A DNA stretch of 64,000 nt from Mucilaginibacter kameinonensis (GTDB lineage: Bacteria > Bacteroidota > Bacteroidia > Sphingobacteriales > Sphingobacteriaceae): the NCBI RefSeq assembly GCF_003675385.1, contig NZ_RCWZ01000001.1:1364001-1428000 (forward strand). The letters run 5' to 3'. A model generated the notes under the pieces. The model was not told the DNA's origin and made no database searches. It saw only the letters and a list, made by a program, of their open reading frames with translations. Within the stretch, counting starts at the first letter, position 1. Each line of letters begins with the position of its first letter. Of this stretch, positions 17,621 through 25,043 are shown in pieces. The translations under genes and the position numbers were made by a program.

Positions 17621-18183
17621 TTAGTGATTAGAGATTTGAGGTTAGAGATTAGTTTTTTTTAATCAATGTTTTTGGAAGCTATTGGAGGTTAGAGTTTTGG
17701 AAATACACTACTTAAAAAGTGCGAATTTAAGTAGTCTTAATTCTCTACTTGCTTCTTTAGATAAGAAATATAGCCATTGATCATTCGCATACATTCCTCG
17801 CAATCTTGCCTGAGATTATCCATTGTTTGCTGACCTATCAGGTTATTATCAAAGGCGATGATTAAATGATCGATGGTTTCGGCGGCAGAGCCACGTGCAT
17901 TTACTAAAAATTTTGAGGCATCTAAATAATGAAATCTGCCATGGCCTTCGGCTATATTGTTACCGATAGAACGAGATGAGCGGATAATTTGATCAGTTAA
18001 GCGATATTTTTCCTCGGTGGGGAACGCTTTAACTAATTCTGTAATATTATTTCGTAGCAAACGGGCCTTTTTCCAAACCTCTAAATCAGTAAAAGCTCCC
18101 ATCTATGTGTTAAATGTATAAAAGAAGGCCTGTAATCAACTGAATAAAAACCTAATCTCTGACCTCAAATCTCTAATCACTAA
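17621..18183. mobile_element. Inverted-repeat-bounded unit carrying a four-helix-bundle gene
   Basis: Arm 17621-17652 and arm 18152-18183 are inverted copies, 31 of 32 positions matching, with outer end TTAGTGATTAGAG. They enclose 499 bp containing one 121-aa gene. The unit sits between purN and purH. No transposase is encoded, and I could not identify a target-site duplication with confidence. A gene-less relative lies at 14641-14760. The interpretation as a mobilised cassette is inference; the inverted repeat itself is directly visible. Confidence 0.6.
17737..18102 (-). CDS. Four-helix bundle protein (S23/avd-like family)
   Basis: 121 residues with the family pattern DLEVWKKARLLRNNITELVKAFP, YRLTDQIIRSSRSIGNNIAEGHGR, FLVNARGSAAETIDHLIIAF and a final helix ending in basic residues. 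The family (TIGR02436-type, related to 23S rRNA intervening-sequence proteins and diversity-generating-retroelement Avd) forms pentameric four-helix bundles that can bind nucleic acid. Most stand-alone copies have no known function. It breaks the purN-purH pair and is enclosed by near-perfect inverted repeats, which suggests it travels as a cassette. No reverse transcriptase or variable-repeat target is visible in the window. Confidence 0.92.
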   Translation of the reverse strand: MGAFTDLEVWKKARLLRNNITELVKAFPTEEKYRLTDQIIRSSRSIGNNIAEGHGRFHYLDASKFLVNARGSAAETIDHLIIAFDNNLIGQQTMDNLRQDCEECMRMINGYISYLKKQVEN

Positions 18184-18187
18184 ACAA

Positions 18188-18766
18188 TCAGCTCTTCATT
18201 TTTTTCAATAGCGCTTCTACAACTTTAGGGAAATGGTTGTGTTCAAGCTGCTGTCCTTTAAATTTTACTATTTCAAGGGTGTCGCCGGGTTCTATCTTAA
18301 ATTTTGATTGATGAATGATCTCTCCTTCGTCAAAGTTTTCGTTTACGAAGTGGATGGTGATACCACTTTCTTCTTCTTTATCTTCTAAAACTTTGCGGTG
18401 AACATTATCGCCATACATGCCTTTGCCGCCGTATTTGGGAAGTAGGGCAGGGTGCAGGTTGATGATTTTATTTGGGAATGCTTTTAGTAACGATTGTGGT
18501 ACGAGCCATAAAAAACCAGCCAGTACAATCAGGTCTACCTGAAGGTTTTTAAGCAGACGGATAACACCATCTGTTTCATAAAACTCGTGGCGACTGAAAA
18601 TATGCGATGGCACTTCAAAGTTATCGGCGCGTTGTAAAACGTAAGCTTGCGGGTTGTTGGTGAGTATCAGTACAACTTCAGCATCGGCATTGCGTTTAAA
18701 ATGCTCCATTAATTTCTGAGCGTTTGAACCGGAACCTGAAGCGAAAATGGCAATTCTTTTTTTCAT
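18188..18766 (-). CDS. purN: Phosphoribosylglycinamide formyltransferase
   Basis: 192 residues. It transfers formyl from 10-formyl-THF to GAR in purine synthesis. Substrate motif SGSGSN (residues 10-15), catalytic N103/H105 in IINLHPALLPKYGG, and D146 in NENFDEGEI are visible. I chose the ATG at 18766 (MKKRIAIFAS); the TTG six codons upstream adds nothing conserved. The PKYGGKGMYGDNVH insert is the normal Bacteroidota form. It lies upstream of purH but is separated from it by the inverted-repeat unit. Confidence 0.95.
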   Translation of the reverse strand: MKKRIAIFASGSGSNAQKLMEHFKRNADAEVVLILTNNPQAYVLQRADNFEVPSHIFSRHEFYETDGVIRLLKNLQVDLIVLAGFLWLVPQSLLKAFPNKIINLHPALLPKYGGKGMYGDNVHRKVLEDKEEESGITIHFVNENFDEGEIIHQSKFKIEPGDTLEIVKFKGQQLEHNHFPKVVEALLKKMKS

Positions 18767-18879
18767 CGATAATATGTTTTTCAACGAAGATGAAACTGTA
18801 ATAGTTTCATCGGGCTGAATGTTTAACTGGTATTGAAACTATTATACTAAAACCATTTTATAATTTAAAACTAAATTTT

Positions 18880-19386
18880 TTACTGGCTTGCGGTTGTCCT
18901 TTGTCTGATAAAGCCATATCGCATAATTCGTCTTTTTTTAGTTGCCGAGTAGTTTGGTTCAACATCCCCAGTTTCCAATACCAGCGAATAGTTACCTAAC
19001 GTGACTATTTTAGCGTTTGCAAACGGCTTTGAAGTACCGCCCGATGATTTGGTGCTATCCTTGCAAACCATATCCGAAGCTAAAAATAATTTATTTGCCG
19101 TTAGCGACCAACGGCCTACCGCCGAATCGGCATTACATTGAAAATTAGTGTAATTGCAAGAATTATCAGCCTTGAAAGTGAAATACTGAATAATGCTACA
19201 GGTTTGATTTAACGTATCTAATGAAACTTGTGAGTCGCCAACATAATTGGTAACGGTTATTGAGGCAAGTTGCCACTTTCCGGCCATTAGCCCTGGTATG
19301 TGGCTTAAGTTATCTTTCTTGCATGAATTAACGATCAGCGCAATGCTTAGCAGCAACAGGAAAAACAACAGCGGAGCTTTTTTCAT
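18880..19386 (-). CDS. Lipocalin-like lipoprotein
   Basis: 168 residues with signal peptide and lipobox IVNSC (lipidated C22), then the pattern GLMAGKWQLASITV...SIIQYFTFKADNSCNYTNF...VGRWSLTANKLFL. That pattern is typical of the small lipocalin-like lipoproteins abundant in Bacteroidota. It has a basic C-terminal tail (KKRRIMRYGFIRQR). Ligand and role are unknown. A canonical -7 element lies just upstream, and it may be co-transcribed into purN 113 bp downstream. Confidence 0.78.
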   Translation of the reverse strand: MKKAPLLFFLLLLSIALIVNSCKKDNLSHIPGLMAGKWQLASITVTNYVGDSQVSLDTLNQTCSIIQYFTFKADNSCNYTNFQCNADSAVGRWSLTANKLFLASDMVCKDSTKSSGGTSKPFANAKIVTLGNYSLVLETGDVEPNYSATKKRRIMRYGFIRQRTTASQ

Positions 19387-19396
19387 TTATTGAGGG

Positions 19397-19404
19397 CAAA
19401 ATTA
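19397..19404 (-). promoter_or_regulatory. -7 element of the lipocalin-like gene
   Basis: TAATTTTG on the minus strand matches TAnnTTTG exactly, 11 bp upstream of the ATG at 19386. The predicted leader is very short. Confidence 0.45.
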
Positions 19405-19475
19405 TAAAATATGGTTGATTACCTTGCATCAGTATACTGTAATAAACGTTATAAATTAAATTTATTTCAAAACCG

Positions 19476-20468
19476 ATGCGTGTTCCGTTCCAAAAGCTTA
19501 AAGCTGAATTTAAAAGAGTACTGTTGACTCTTGGCTTTACCGATGGCAAAGCTGAAATTATTGCCTCTGTTTTTGCTGAAAATAGCCGGGATGGCGTTTA
19601 TACCCATGGCTTAAGCCGTTTCCCGGTTTTTGTAAATTATATCAAAAACGGATTAATTACTATCCATGCCGATCCTGTTAAGGTAACCGGTTTTGGAGCT
19701 ATTGAACAATGGGACGGCAACCTTGGGCCGGGCATACTAAATGCACGTTTTGCCATGAACAGGGCAATAGAACTTGCTGCCGATAATGGCATTGGCTGCG
19801 TGGCATTAAAAAATACTAACCATTGGATGCGTGGTGGCACTTACGGCTGGCAGGCGGCCGATGCCGGTTTTATTAGTATATCTTTTACAAATACAATAGC
19901 TAACCTGCCACCATGGGGTGGTATTAGTCCGCGGCTTGGTAATAATCCGCTGGTTATTGCAGTGCCCCGTAAAAACGGGCATGTTGTTTTGGATATGGCT
20001 ATATCCCAATATGCGGTAGGAAAATTGAAGCAATATAAATCGAATAATAATGAGGCGCTGCCTTTGCCTGGCGGTTATGATGAAGAAGGAAAGCTTAGTA
20101 CCGATGCCGCGGCTATATTAAAATCACAGCGCTTGCTGCCCGTTGGTTTTTGGAAGGGATCGGGTTTGTCATTGGTGCTTGATGTTTTAGCTACCGTGTT
20201 AAGCGGTGGTAAATCAACCGCAGAAATAACTAAAAGTGAACACGAATCAGGTATTTCCCAGGTGTTTATTTGTATCAAACCAAATAGCAGCGAACAAACG
20301 GAAAGCCTGATTGAGGAAATCATTAACTATACCAAAACAAGTACACCGGAGCATGAGGGGGCATCAATATCTTACCCTGGTGAAGGAACTATAAAGACAA
20401 GAGAAAAGAATTTGACAGAAGGTGTGCCTGTAGATGAGCGGATCTGGAACGAGGTGTTGAAGATGTGA
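19476..20468 (+). CDS. YiaK-type 2,3-diketo-L-gulonate / malate-lactate family dehydrogenase
   Basis: 330 residues of the Ldh_2 (YlbC/YiaK) NAD(P)H-dependent 2-ketoacid reductase family. The catalytic His44 is in THGLSRF; further family motifs are GNLGPGILNARFAM, NHWMRGGTYGWQAA, PPWGGISPRLGNNPLVIA, LDMAISQYAVGK and GFWKGSGLSLVLDVLA. It is closest in appearance to 3-dehydro-L-gulonate 2-dehydrogenase (YiaK/DlgD), which reduces 2,3-diketo-L-gulonate; substrate assignment within the family is uncertain. No other ulosonate catabolism genes are nearby. Confidence 0.88.
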   Translation: MRVPFQKLKAEFKRVLLTLGFTDGKAEIIASVFAENSRDGVYTHGLSRFPVFVNYIKNGLITIHADPVKVTGFGAIEQWDGNLGPGILNARFAMNRAIELAADNGIGCVALKNTNHWMRGGTYGWQAADAGFISISFTNTIANLPPWGGISPRLGNNPLVIAVPRKNGHVVLDMAISQYAVGKLKQYKSNNNEALPLPGGYDEEGKLSTDAAAILKSQRLLPVGFWKGSGLSLVLDVLATVLSGGKSTAEITKSEHESGISQVFICIKPNSSEQTESLIEEIINYTKTSTPEHEGASISYPGEGTIKTREKNLTEGVPVDERIWNEVLKM

Positions 20469-20485
20469 TGTTTAAAAATATTCGT

Positions 20486-20493
20486 TATCTTTG
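20486..20493 (+). promoter_or_regulatory. -7 element of the toxin-antitoxin-like pair
   Basis: TATCTTTG matches TAnnTTTG exactly and lies 18 bp upstream of the ATG at 20511. The promoter thus looks intact although the toxin frame is broken. Confidence 0.55.
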
Positions 20494-20510
20494 ATAAAAG
20501 CTAAAAAGCG

Positions 20511-20729
20511 ATGAAGCATAATATTTCTACTAATAACGGCTCATTTAAAACTCATCCTACGCATTCGCCCGAAGAGGTGTTAGCTGCAGGGGGGACAACA
20601 GCTTTTAGTTTGAAATCTAACAAAAATACCAGGAGTTTAATAAAAGCCCTTCAGAATTCGCCCAAAATCGAACCATTTACAGAGGAAGAATGGAATGATT
20701 TGTCAAAACAAATGAGTAAGGACAAATGA
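20511..20729 (+). CDS. Antitoxin-like small protein upstream of a PIN gene
   Basis: 72 residues, no signal peptide, with a Ser/Thr/Asn-rich N-terminus and the C-terminal helix LIKALQNSPKIEPFTEEEWNDLSKQMSKDK. The C-terminal acidic-tryptophan pattern resembles the toxin-binding tails of VapB/Phd-like antitoxins, but I recognise no DNA-binding fold. Its TGA stop overlaps the ATG of the downstream PIN frame by one base (TGATG), the coupling typical of antitoxin-toxin pairs. With the toxin interrupted, this may be a residual or orphan antitoxin. Confidence 0.7.
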   Translation: MKHNISTNNGSFKTHPTHSPEEVLAAGGTTAFSLKSNKNTRSLIKALQNSPKIEPFTEEEWNDLSKQMSKDK

Positions 20730-21187
20730 TGAATTTGTTACTTGATACTAACATTGTTTTGAATATTATAAGAGCGAAAGATTTCGCTGGCGTTGTAAAT
20801 TTTATTAATCCAAACTAAGCTCAATTATATCTCTCAGTTGTTTCGGAAGCCGAGCTTAAGTCAATCGCTATTAAAAATAGTTGGGGTGTTAACAGGCGTG
20901 CTTTACTTGATAGTTTTTTAGATGAGGTTAATATTATTGAGGTTAATTAACTGTATGTAAATATCTACGCAGAAATTGATGCGTTTTCCCAAAAGGCAAA
21001 TCCTGCCTTTACCGTTTATGATTTTAATACTCCGCGTAATATGGGTAAGAATGATCTTTGGATCGCGTCACTTGCCGCCCTTTTGAGTTTGCAGCTTTTA
21101 ACAACGGACGCGGATTTTGATCACCTTCACAATGTATTTGTTGATGTACGACGTATCAATCCTGCTGAGTTTTTAATGTTTTTTTGA
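20729..21187 (+). pseudogene. PIN-domain (VapC-like) toxin with two in-frame stops
   Basis: The frame of 153 codons starts MNLLLDTNIVLNIIRAKDF and ends at TGA 21185-21187. It contains TAA at 20816-20818 (codon 30) and TAA at 20948-20950 (codon 74), but no frameshift. All four PIN acidic positions remain: D6 (LLDTN), the Glu in VVSEAELKS, the Asp in KNDLWIAS and the Asp in TTDADFDH. Such a protein would be a magnesium-dependent ribonuclease partnered with the upstream antitoxin-like product. Conservation apart from two nonsense codons implies recent inactivation, or sequencing/assembly error, or less likely readthrough. Confidence 0.85.
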
Positions 21188-21218
21188 AGAATGAAGCAGC
21201 GATCAAATCGGTTTCGCA

Positions 21219-21944
21219 TCACCCCACCATCATTCCCTCAAACTTTTCCCAAAAGCCATCACGTGGCACGGGTGCAATAATGGCAACCGGCTCGTTTTTT
21301 ACCGGATGAATAAAAGTCAGTTTACGAGCGTGCAAACAAATGCTTTTGCGTAAGCTGCCACGGGGATAGCCATATTTATTATCACCAACAATTGGGCAAC
21401 CCAAGGTTGAAAGCTGTACCCTGATCTGATGCGGGCGACCGGTTATTGGGTCAACCTCAATTAGATAATATCCGTTTAGCTCGCCAACCAGTTTATAGCT
21501 CAGTTCAGAACGTAAACTACCTTGTACCTCCTTGTCGTGTGCTTTAGTTACATTTTTTTGAGAGTTTTTGATCAACCAGTGCACCAGCGTCCCTTCCTCG
21601 GGGAACGGTTTTTTGCGCACTACTGCATAATAGGTCTTATGCATTTCGCGGGCTTTAAACATTTTGTTGATCCTGTCAAGCGCTTTGCTGGTTTTAGCAA
21701 ACAGAATCACGCCGCTTACCGGCCTGTCAAGCCGGTGTACCACGCCCAGGAACGCGCCGTTGGGTTTGCTGTATTTGTGGGCGATGTACTTTTTTACCTT
21801 TTCGTCTAATGGCTCGTCGCCGGTTTCATCAACCTGCACAATATCGCCCGCGCGCTTGTTTATGCCAATAAGGTGATTGTCTTCATAAAGAACATCCTTA
21901 TCGGTAATATCGTTATTGCTATAATTAAATTCGGGACGAGGCAT
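21219..21944 (-). CDS. RluA-family pseudouridine synthase
   Basis: 241 residues. Catalytic motif VVHRLDRPVSGVILFAK with Asp73, followed by KTYYAVVRKKP, HDKEVQGSL, ITGRPHQIRVQLS and GCPIVGDNKYG, the standard RluA/RluD core. It has no N-terminal S4 domain, so it is more like RluA/RluC-short or TruC-type enzymes; the target uridine (23S rRNA or tRNA) cannot be told from sequence. It is convergent with the PIN pseudogene and is preceded by the GTTCATAG-type inverted repeat. Confidence 0.93.
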   Translation of the reverse strand: MPRPEFNYSNNDITDKDVLYEDNHLIGINKRAGDIVQVDETGDEPLDEKVKKYIAHKYSKPNGAFLGVVHRLDRPVSGVILFAKTSKALDRINKMFKAREMHKTYYAVVRKKPFPEEGTLVHWLIKNSQKNVTKAHDKEVQGSLRSELSYKLVGELNGYYLIEVDPITGRPHQIRVQLSTLGCPIVGDNKYGYPRGSLRKSICLHARKLTFIHPVKNEPVAIIAPVPRDGFWEKFEGMMVG

Positions 21945-21950
21945 TGTTTA

Positions 21951-22020
21951 GTTTATGGTTCATGGTTGATAGTTCATAGCCGATCATTTTTTACTATGAT
22001 CTATGAACTATCAACCATAA
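21951..22020. repeat. Inverted GTTCATAG/GTTGATAG repeat
   Basis: Left arm 21951-21979 and right arm 22001-22020 share TATGGTTGATAGTTCATAG in opposite orientation around a short AT-rich loop. The words are the same as in the tandem array at 9875-9926. Confidence 0.85.
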
Positions 22021-22025
22021 GCTGA

Positions 22026-22841
22026 TTAATATTGTTCCTTTTCGTTAGGGAAGCTATTGCTTTTTACGTCGGTATTGTAATTTTTGATTGCGTCGTGCAT
22101 AACATCATACAGGTTGGAATACTGGCGTAAAAAACGGGGCTTGAAGCCTTTATTAATTCCCAGCATATCGTGGATCACCAATACCTGTCCGTCGCAATGC
22201 TGACCGGCGCCAATACCTATTGTAGGGATCTGCAGATTAGCGGTCACTTCCTGGGCCAATTTGGCCGGAATTTTTTCCAACACTACACCAAAGCAGCCAA
22301 GCTCCTGTAGCTTAACCGCATCTTCACGTAGTTTTTGTGCTTCGGCTTCATGTTTGGCGCGAACTGTATATGTTCCGAATTTGTATATGGATTGAGGGGT
22401 AAGCCCAAGGTGTCCCATTACCGGGATGCCCGCAGTTAAGATCCTGCTTACCGATTCGGCTATTTCAACACCGCCTTCAATTTTAACGGCATGTGCGCCG
22501 GCTTCCTTCATGATACGGATGGCCGAGTTCAAAGCTTCTTTTGAGTTGCCCTGGTATGAACCAAATGGCAAATCGACAACCACTAAGGCGCGTTTTGCTG
22601 CACGTACTACGGATGAAGCATGATAGATCATCTGATCGAGCGTGATAGGCAACGTAGTTTCGTGACCGGCCATTACGTTTGAGGCCGAATCGCCAACGAG
22701 GATGATATCCGTCCCAGCTTCGTCGACTATAGTAGCCATTGAATAATCATATGCGGTAAGCATAGAGATCTTTTCACCACTAACCTTCATTTCCTGAATA
22801 GTATTGGTGGTGATACGCTTTATTTCTTTATTTACAGACAT
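22026..22841 (-). CDS. panB: 3-methyl-2-oxobutanoate hydroxymethyltransferase
   Basis: 271 residues. It makes ketopantoate from 2-oxoisovalerate and methylene-THF for pantothenate and CoA synthesis. TIM-barrel motifs: [76 protein letters not shown] and [22 protein letters not shown] chose the ATG at 22841 (MSVNKEIKR) rather than 22877, because the -7 element lies between the two. It is divergent from carA across a repeat-filled spacer. Confidence 0.96.
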   Translation of the reverse strand: MSVNKEIKRITTNTIQEMKVSGEKISMLTAYDYSMATIVDEAGTDIILVGDSASNVMAGHETTLPITLDQMIYHASSVVRAAKRALVVVDLPFGSYQGNSKEALNSAIRIMKEAGAHAVKIEGGVEIAESVSRILTAGIPVMGHLGLTPQSIYKFGTYTVRAKHEAEAQKLREDAVKLQELGCFGVVLEKIPAKLAQEVTANLQIPTIGIGAGQHCDGQVLVIHDMLGINKGFKPRFLRQYSNLYDVMHDAIKNYNTDVKSNSFPNEKEQY

Positions 22842-22864
22842 TGATAAATGTTTTATCGGCAGTG

Positions 22865-22872
22865 CAAAGGTA
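22865..22872 (-). promoter_or_regulatory. -7 element of panB
   Basis: TACCTTTG on the minus strand is an exact consensus match 23 bp upstream of the chosen ATG. It supports the 22841 start over the longer frame. Confidence 0.6.
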
Positions 22873-22878
22873 ATCATG

Positions 22879-23009
22879 ATTTCGGATTTCAGAATTTCGA
22901 TTTCGGAGGTTATATTTTTGATTTGCTATTTTGATTTAGAGGACGCTATTCTTCAATAAAAAATCCGAAATAAAAAAAATCCGAAATCCCATATTCGAAA
23001 TCCGAAATA
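22879..23009. repeat. Inverted array of CCGAAAT words between divergent promoters
   Basis: Left arm 22879-22908 has repeated ATTTCGGATTTC and ATTTCGATTTCGG words. Right arm about 22960-23009 has four complements (AATCCGAAAT). The array fills the space between the panB and carA -7 elements almost exactly. Confidence 0.85.
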
Positions 23010-23015
23010 AAATCT

Positions 23016-23023
23016 TACTTTTG
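23016..23023 (+). promoter_or_regulatory. -7 element of carA
   Basis: TACTTTTG matches TAnnTTTG exactly and implies a leader of about 95 nt before the carA ATG. The leader contains a 7-bp potential stem (CCGTGAA 23026-23032 with TTCACGG 23068-23074) and an open frame described in the findings. Confidence 0.5.
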
Positions 23024-23125
23024 CGCCGTGAATCCGGAAGTTCCTTACTTCATTATTTCTATCAGTTTTCACGGGGCTTTGAACCAGGCAATCCGATCAT
23101 TTAACCCTTTCAATTTTTTTAAGCG

Positions 23126-24226
23126 ATGAACTATTTCACCAAACTACCGGCTATATTGCTGCTTGCTGACGGTACCGTTTTTTATGGTAAAGCTGCTGGC
23201 AAAATGGGTACTACCACCGGCGAGATTTGTTTTAATACCGGCATGACCGGCTACCAGGAAATTTTTACCGACCCTTCATACTTTGGGCAAATTATGGTAA
23301 CCACCAATGCGCACATTGGTAACTACGGTATTGCTAATGAAGAGGTTGAATCGGGCAGGATCCAGATTGCTGGTCTTGTTTGTAAAAACTATAACATCGC
23401 CTACAGCCGTAAACAGGCTGATGAATCGATACAGGATTATTTCCAGGAACAAAACATTGTAGGTATTTCTGATATCGATACCCGCCAGCTTGTTCGCCAC
23501 ATTCGTGATAAAGGCGCTATGAATGCTATTATCTCGTCAGAAATATTGGATCTGGATGAGTTGAAAGCAAAACTTGACCTGGTGCCTTCAATGGATGGCC
23601 TGGAGCTTTCATCGCAGGTATCAACTACCGAAACTTATACTTTTGGTAGCGAAGATGCTCCTTACCGTGTAGCTGTGCTTGACCTTGGTGTAAAGAAAAA
23701 TATCCTTCGCAATTTTGATTCGCGCGAGGTTTATGCAAAAGTGTTCCCGGCTAAAACAACTTATGCCGAAATGGAAAAGGATTTTGCGCCTACTGGTTAT
23801 TTCATTTCAAATGGCCCTGGCGATCCGGCTGCTATGCCTTACGCGGTTGAAACAGTAAAAGAAATTTTAGCTGCCGATAAACCAATGTTTGGTATTTGTT
23901 TAGGTCACCAGCTGCTGGCTTTGGCTAATGACATCCCAACTCAAAAAATGTTTAACGGACACCGTGGCTTAAACCACCCGGTAAAAAATATCATCATTAA
24001 CCATTGCGAGGTTACTTCACAAAACCACGGTTTTGGTGTAGTGCCTGAGGCGGTACGTGCTTCGGATAAAGTAGAGATTACTCACGTTAACCTGAACGAC
24101 CAGTCGATAGAAGGGATCCGTGTAAAAGGTAAAAAGGCATTCTCGGTACAATATCACCCTGAATCTTCACCTGGCCCGCACGATTCAAGGTATTTGTTTG
24201 ATGATTTTATCAAATCGATGAAATAA
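23126..24226 (+). CDS. carA: Carbamoyl-phosphate synthase small subunit
   Basis: 366 residues. Glutaminase subunit supplying ammonia to CarB for pyrimidine and arginine synthesis. The N-terminal CPSase_sm domain has FNTGMTGYQEIFTDPSY and DIDTRQLVRHIRDKG. The class I amidotransferase domain has the triad C258 (GICLGHQLLA), H344 and E346 (VQYHPESSPGP). The large subunit gene is not adjacent; a strong terminator follows. ATG at 23126 overlaps the stop of a possible 33-codon leader frame. Confidence 0.97.
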   Translation: MNYFTKLPAILLLADGTVFYGKAAGKMGTTTGEICFNTGMTGYQEIFTDPSYFGQIMVTTNAHIGNYGIANEEVESGRIQIAGLVCKNYNIAYSRKQADESIQDYFQEQNIVGISDIDTRQLVRHIRDKGAMNAIISSEILDLDELKAKLDLVPSMDGLELSSQVSTTETYTFGSEDAPYRVAVLDLGVKKNILRNFDSREVYAKVFPAKTTYAEMEKDFAPTGYFISNGPGDPAAMPYAVETVKEILAADKPMFGICLGHQLLALANDIPTQKMFNGHRGLNHPVKNIIINHCEVTSQNHGFGVVPEAVRASDKVEITHVNLNDQSIEGIRVKGKKAFSVQYHPESSPGPHDSRYLFDDFIKSMK

Positions 24227-24271
24227 ATTTTGATTACAGATGTGCAGATTTTAAATGTGCAGATGATATAT

Positions 24272-24302
24272 AAAAGCCTTTCTATTTAGAAAGGCTTTTT
24301 TT
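24272..24302 (+). terminator. Rho-independent terminator after carA
   Basis: A 12-bp perfect stem AAAAGCCTTTCT / AGAAAGGCTTTT with a 4-nt loop, followed by a run of T. Confidence 0.9.
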
Positions 24303-24349
24303 GTTTCTCAGGATTCCTTTTTAACTTAGTTGTTATATCTACCTAAATT

Positions 24350-24850
24350 ATGAAGAAATCAATTAATCTGCTCTTAAATGCCGAAGAGAAGGCGCTGCTC
24401 AGGGCTCAAAAAACTAAGATTTCTGACCTCACTACTTTTGCCCCCGACGAAGTGGCGATGATATTAAATGCAGATGCCGAACGTGCAAAAGAAATTAACG
24501 CGCTTATTGAATTTCAAAGTATTCCGTCATTGGGGATCAACTTTGCTACCGAGCTGATGCAGCAAGGGTATTACTCGTTAGAACAGTTAAAGGGCAAAGA
24601 CCCGGTTGAGTTATTTAATGCTTTTGAGCGTCATGTTGGCGCCTGGGCCGACCCTTGTGTAGAGGACTCATATCGGTTGCTTGCTCATTATATAAAACAT
24701 GGTGACACCGGCAAAAACTGGTGGGATTTTACTGCCGAACGAAAAGCCTACCGGGCAGAACACGGCTTCCCCGCAAATAGACCGGCAAAAGCCTGGTATG
24801 AGCTGCCGCAATACCGCAATAAGCAAAAAGATTTTGTTGGTGGGAAGTAG
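24350..24850 (+). CDS. Cdd1/pathogenicity-locus family helix-hairpin-helix protein
   Basis: 166 residues. The middle part FQSIPSLGINFATELMQQGYYSLEQLKGKDPVELFNAFERHVGAWADPCVEDSYRLLAHYI matches the Cdd1 (PF11731-type) pattern, which contains a helix-hairpin-helix and conserved Cys. The C-terminus has WWDFTAERKAYRAEHGFPANRPAKAWYELP. The N-terminal 30 residues (LLLNAEEKALLRAQKTKISDLTTFAPDEVAMILN) look like another small helical region. The function of the family is unknown; the HhH suggests nucleic-acid contact. It stands alone between two terminators. Confidence 0.82.
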   Translation: MKKSINLLLNAEEKALLRAQKTKISDLTTFAPDEVAMILNADAERAKEINALIEFQSIPSLGINFATELMQQGYYSLEQLKGKDPVELFNAFERHVGAWADPCVEDSYRLLAHYIKHGDTGKNWWDFTAERKAYRAEHGFPANRPAKAWYELPQYRNKQKDFVGGK

Positions 24851-24881
24851 AGTGTCGTTGTATTTGATTAGTAAAAAAATA

Positions 24882-24961
24882 TGTCATTGCGAAGCATGGC
24901 AACCGCACGAAAGCAGAGCGGCTCTGTATAGCATGCGATTGCTTCGTTCCTCGCAATGACA
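24882..24961. repeat. GTCATTGCGAGG-type imperfect palindrome (copy 1)
   Basis: Arms TGTCATTGCGAAGCATGGCA and GATTGCTTCGTTCCTCGCAA with following TGACA are imperfect inverted copies around a 40-bp centre. Related copies are at 42756, 49026 and 53043. Confidence 0.85.
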
Positions 24962-24979
24962 CAACTTTTTACCCCACAA

Positions 24980-25012
24980 AAAAACGCGAATGAGTAAATC
25001 ATTCGCGTTTTT
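24980..25012. terminator. Bidirectional terminator between Cdd1 gene and sigma factor
   Basis: A 14-bp perfect stem AAAAACGCGAATGA / TCATTCGCGTTTTT with a 5-nt loop and flanking A/T runs, placed between convergent genes. Confidence 0.9.
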
Positions 25013-25043
25013 GGTATAAAAACTCAGGCGGATATATCCTGGA

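Noticed and set aside
18789..18811. GATGAAAC/GTTTCATC hairpin in the purN leader as a purine riboswitch or terminator
   Set aside because: Only an 8-bp stem without a T-run or any known purine-aptamer features.
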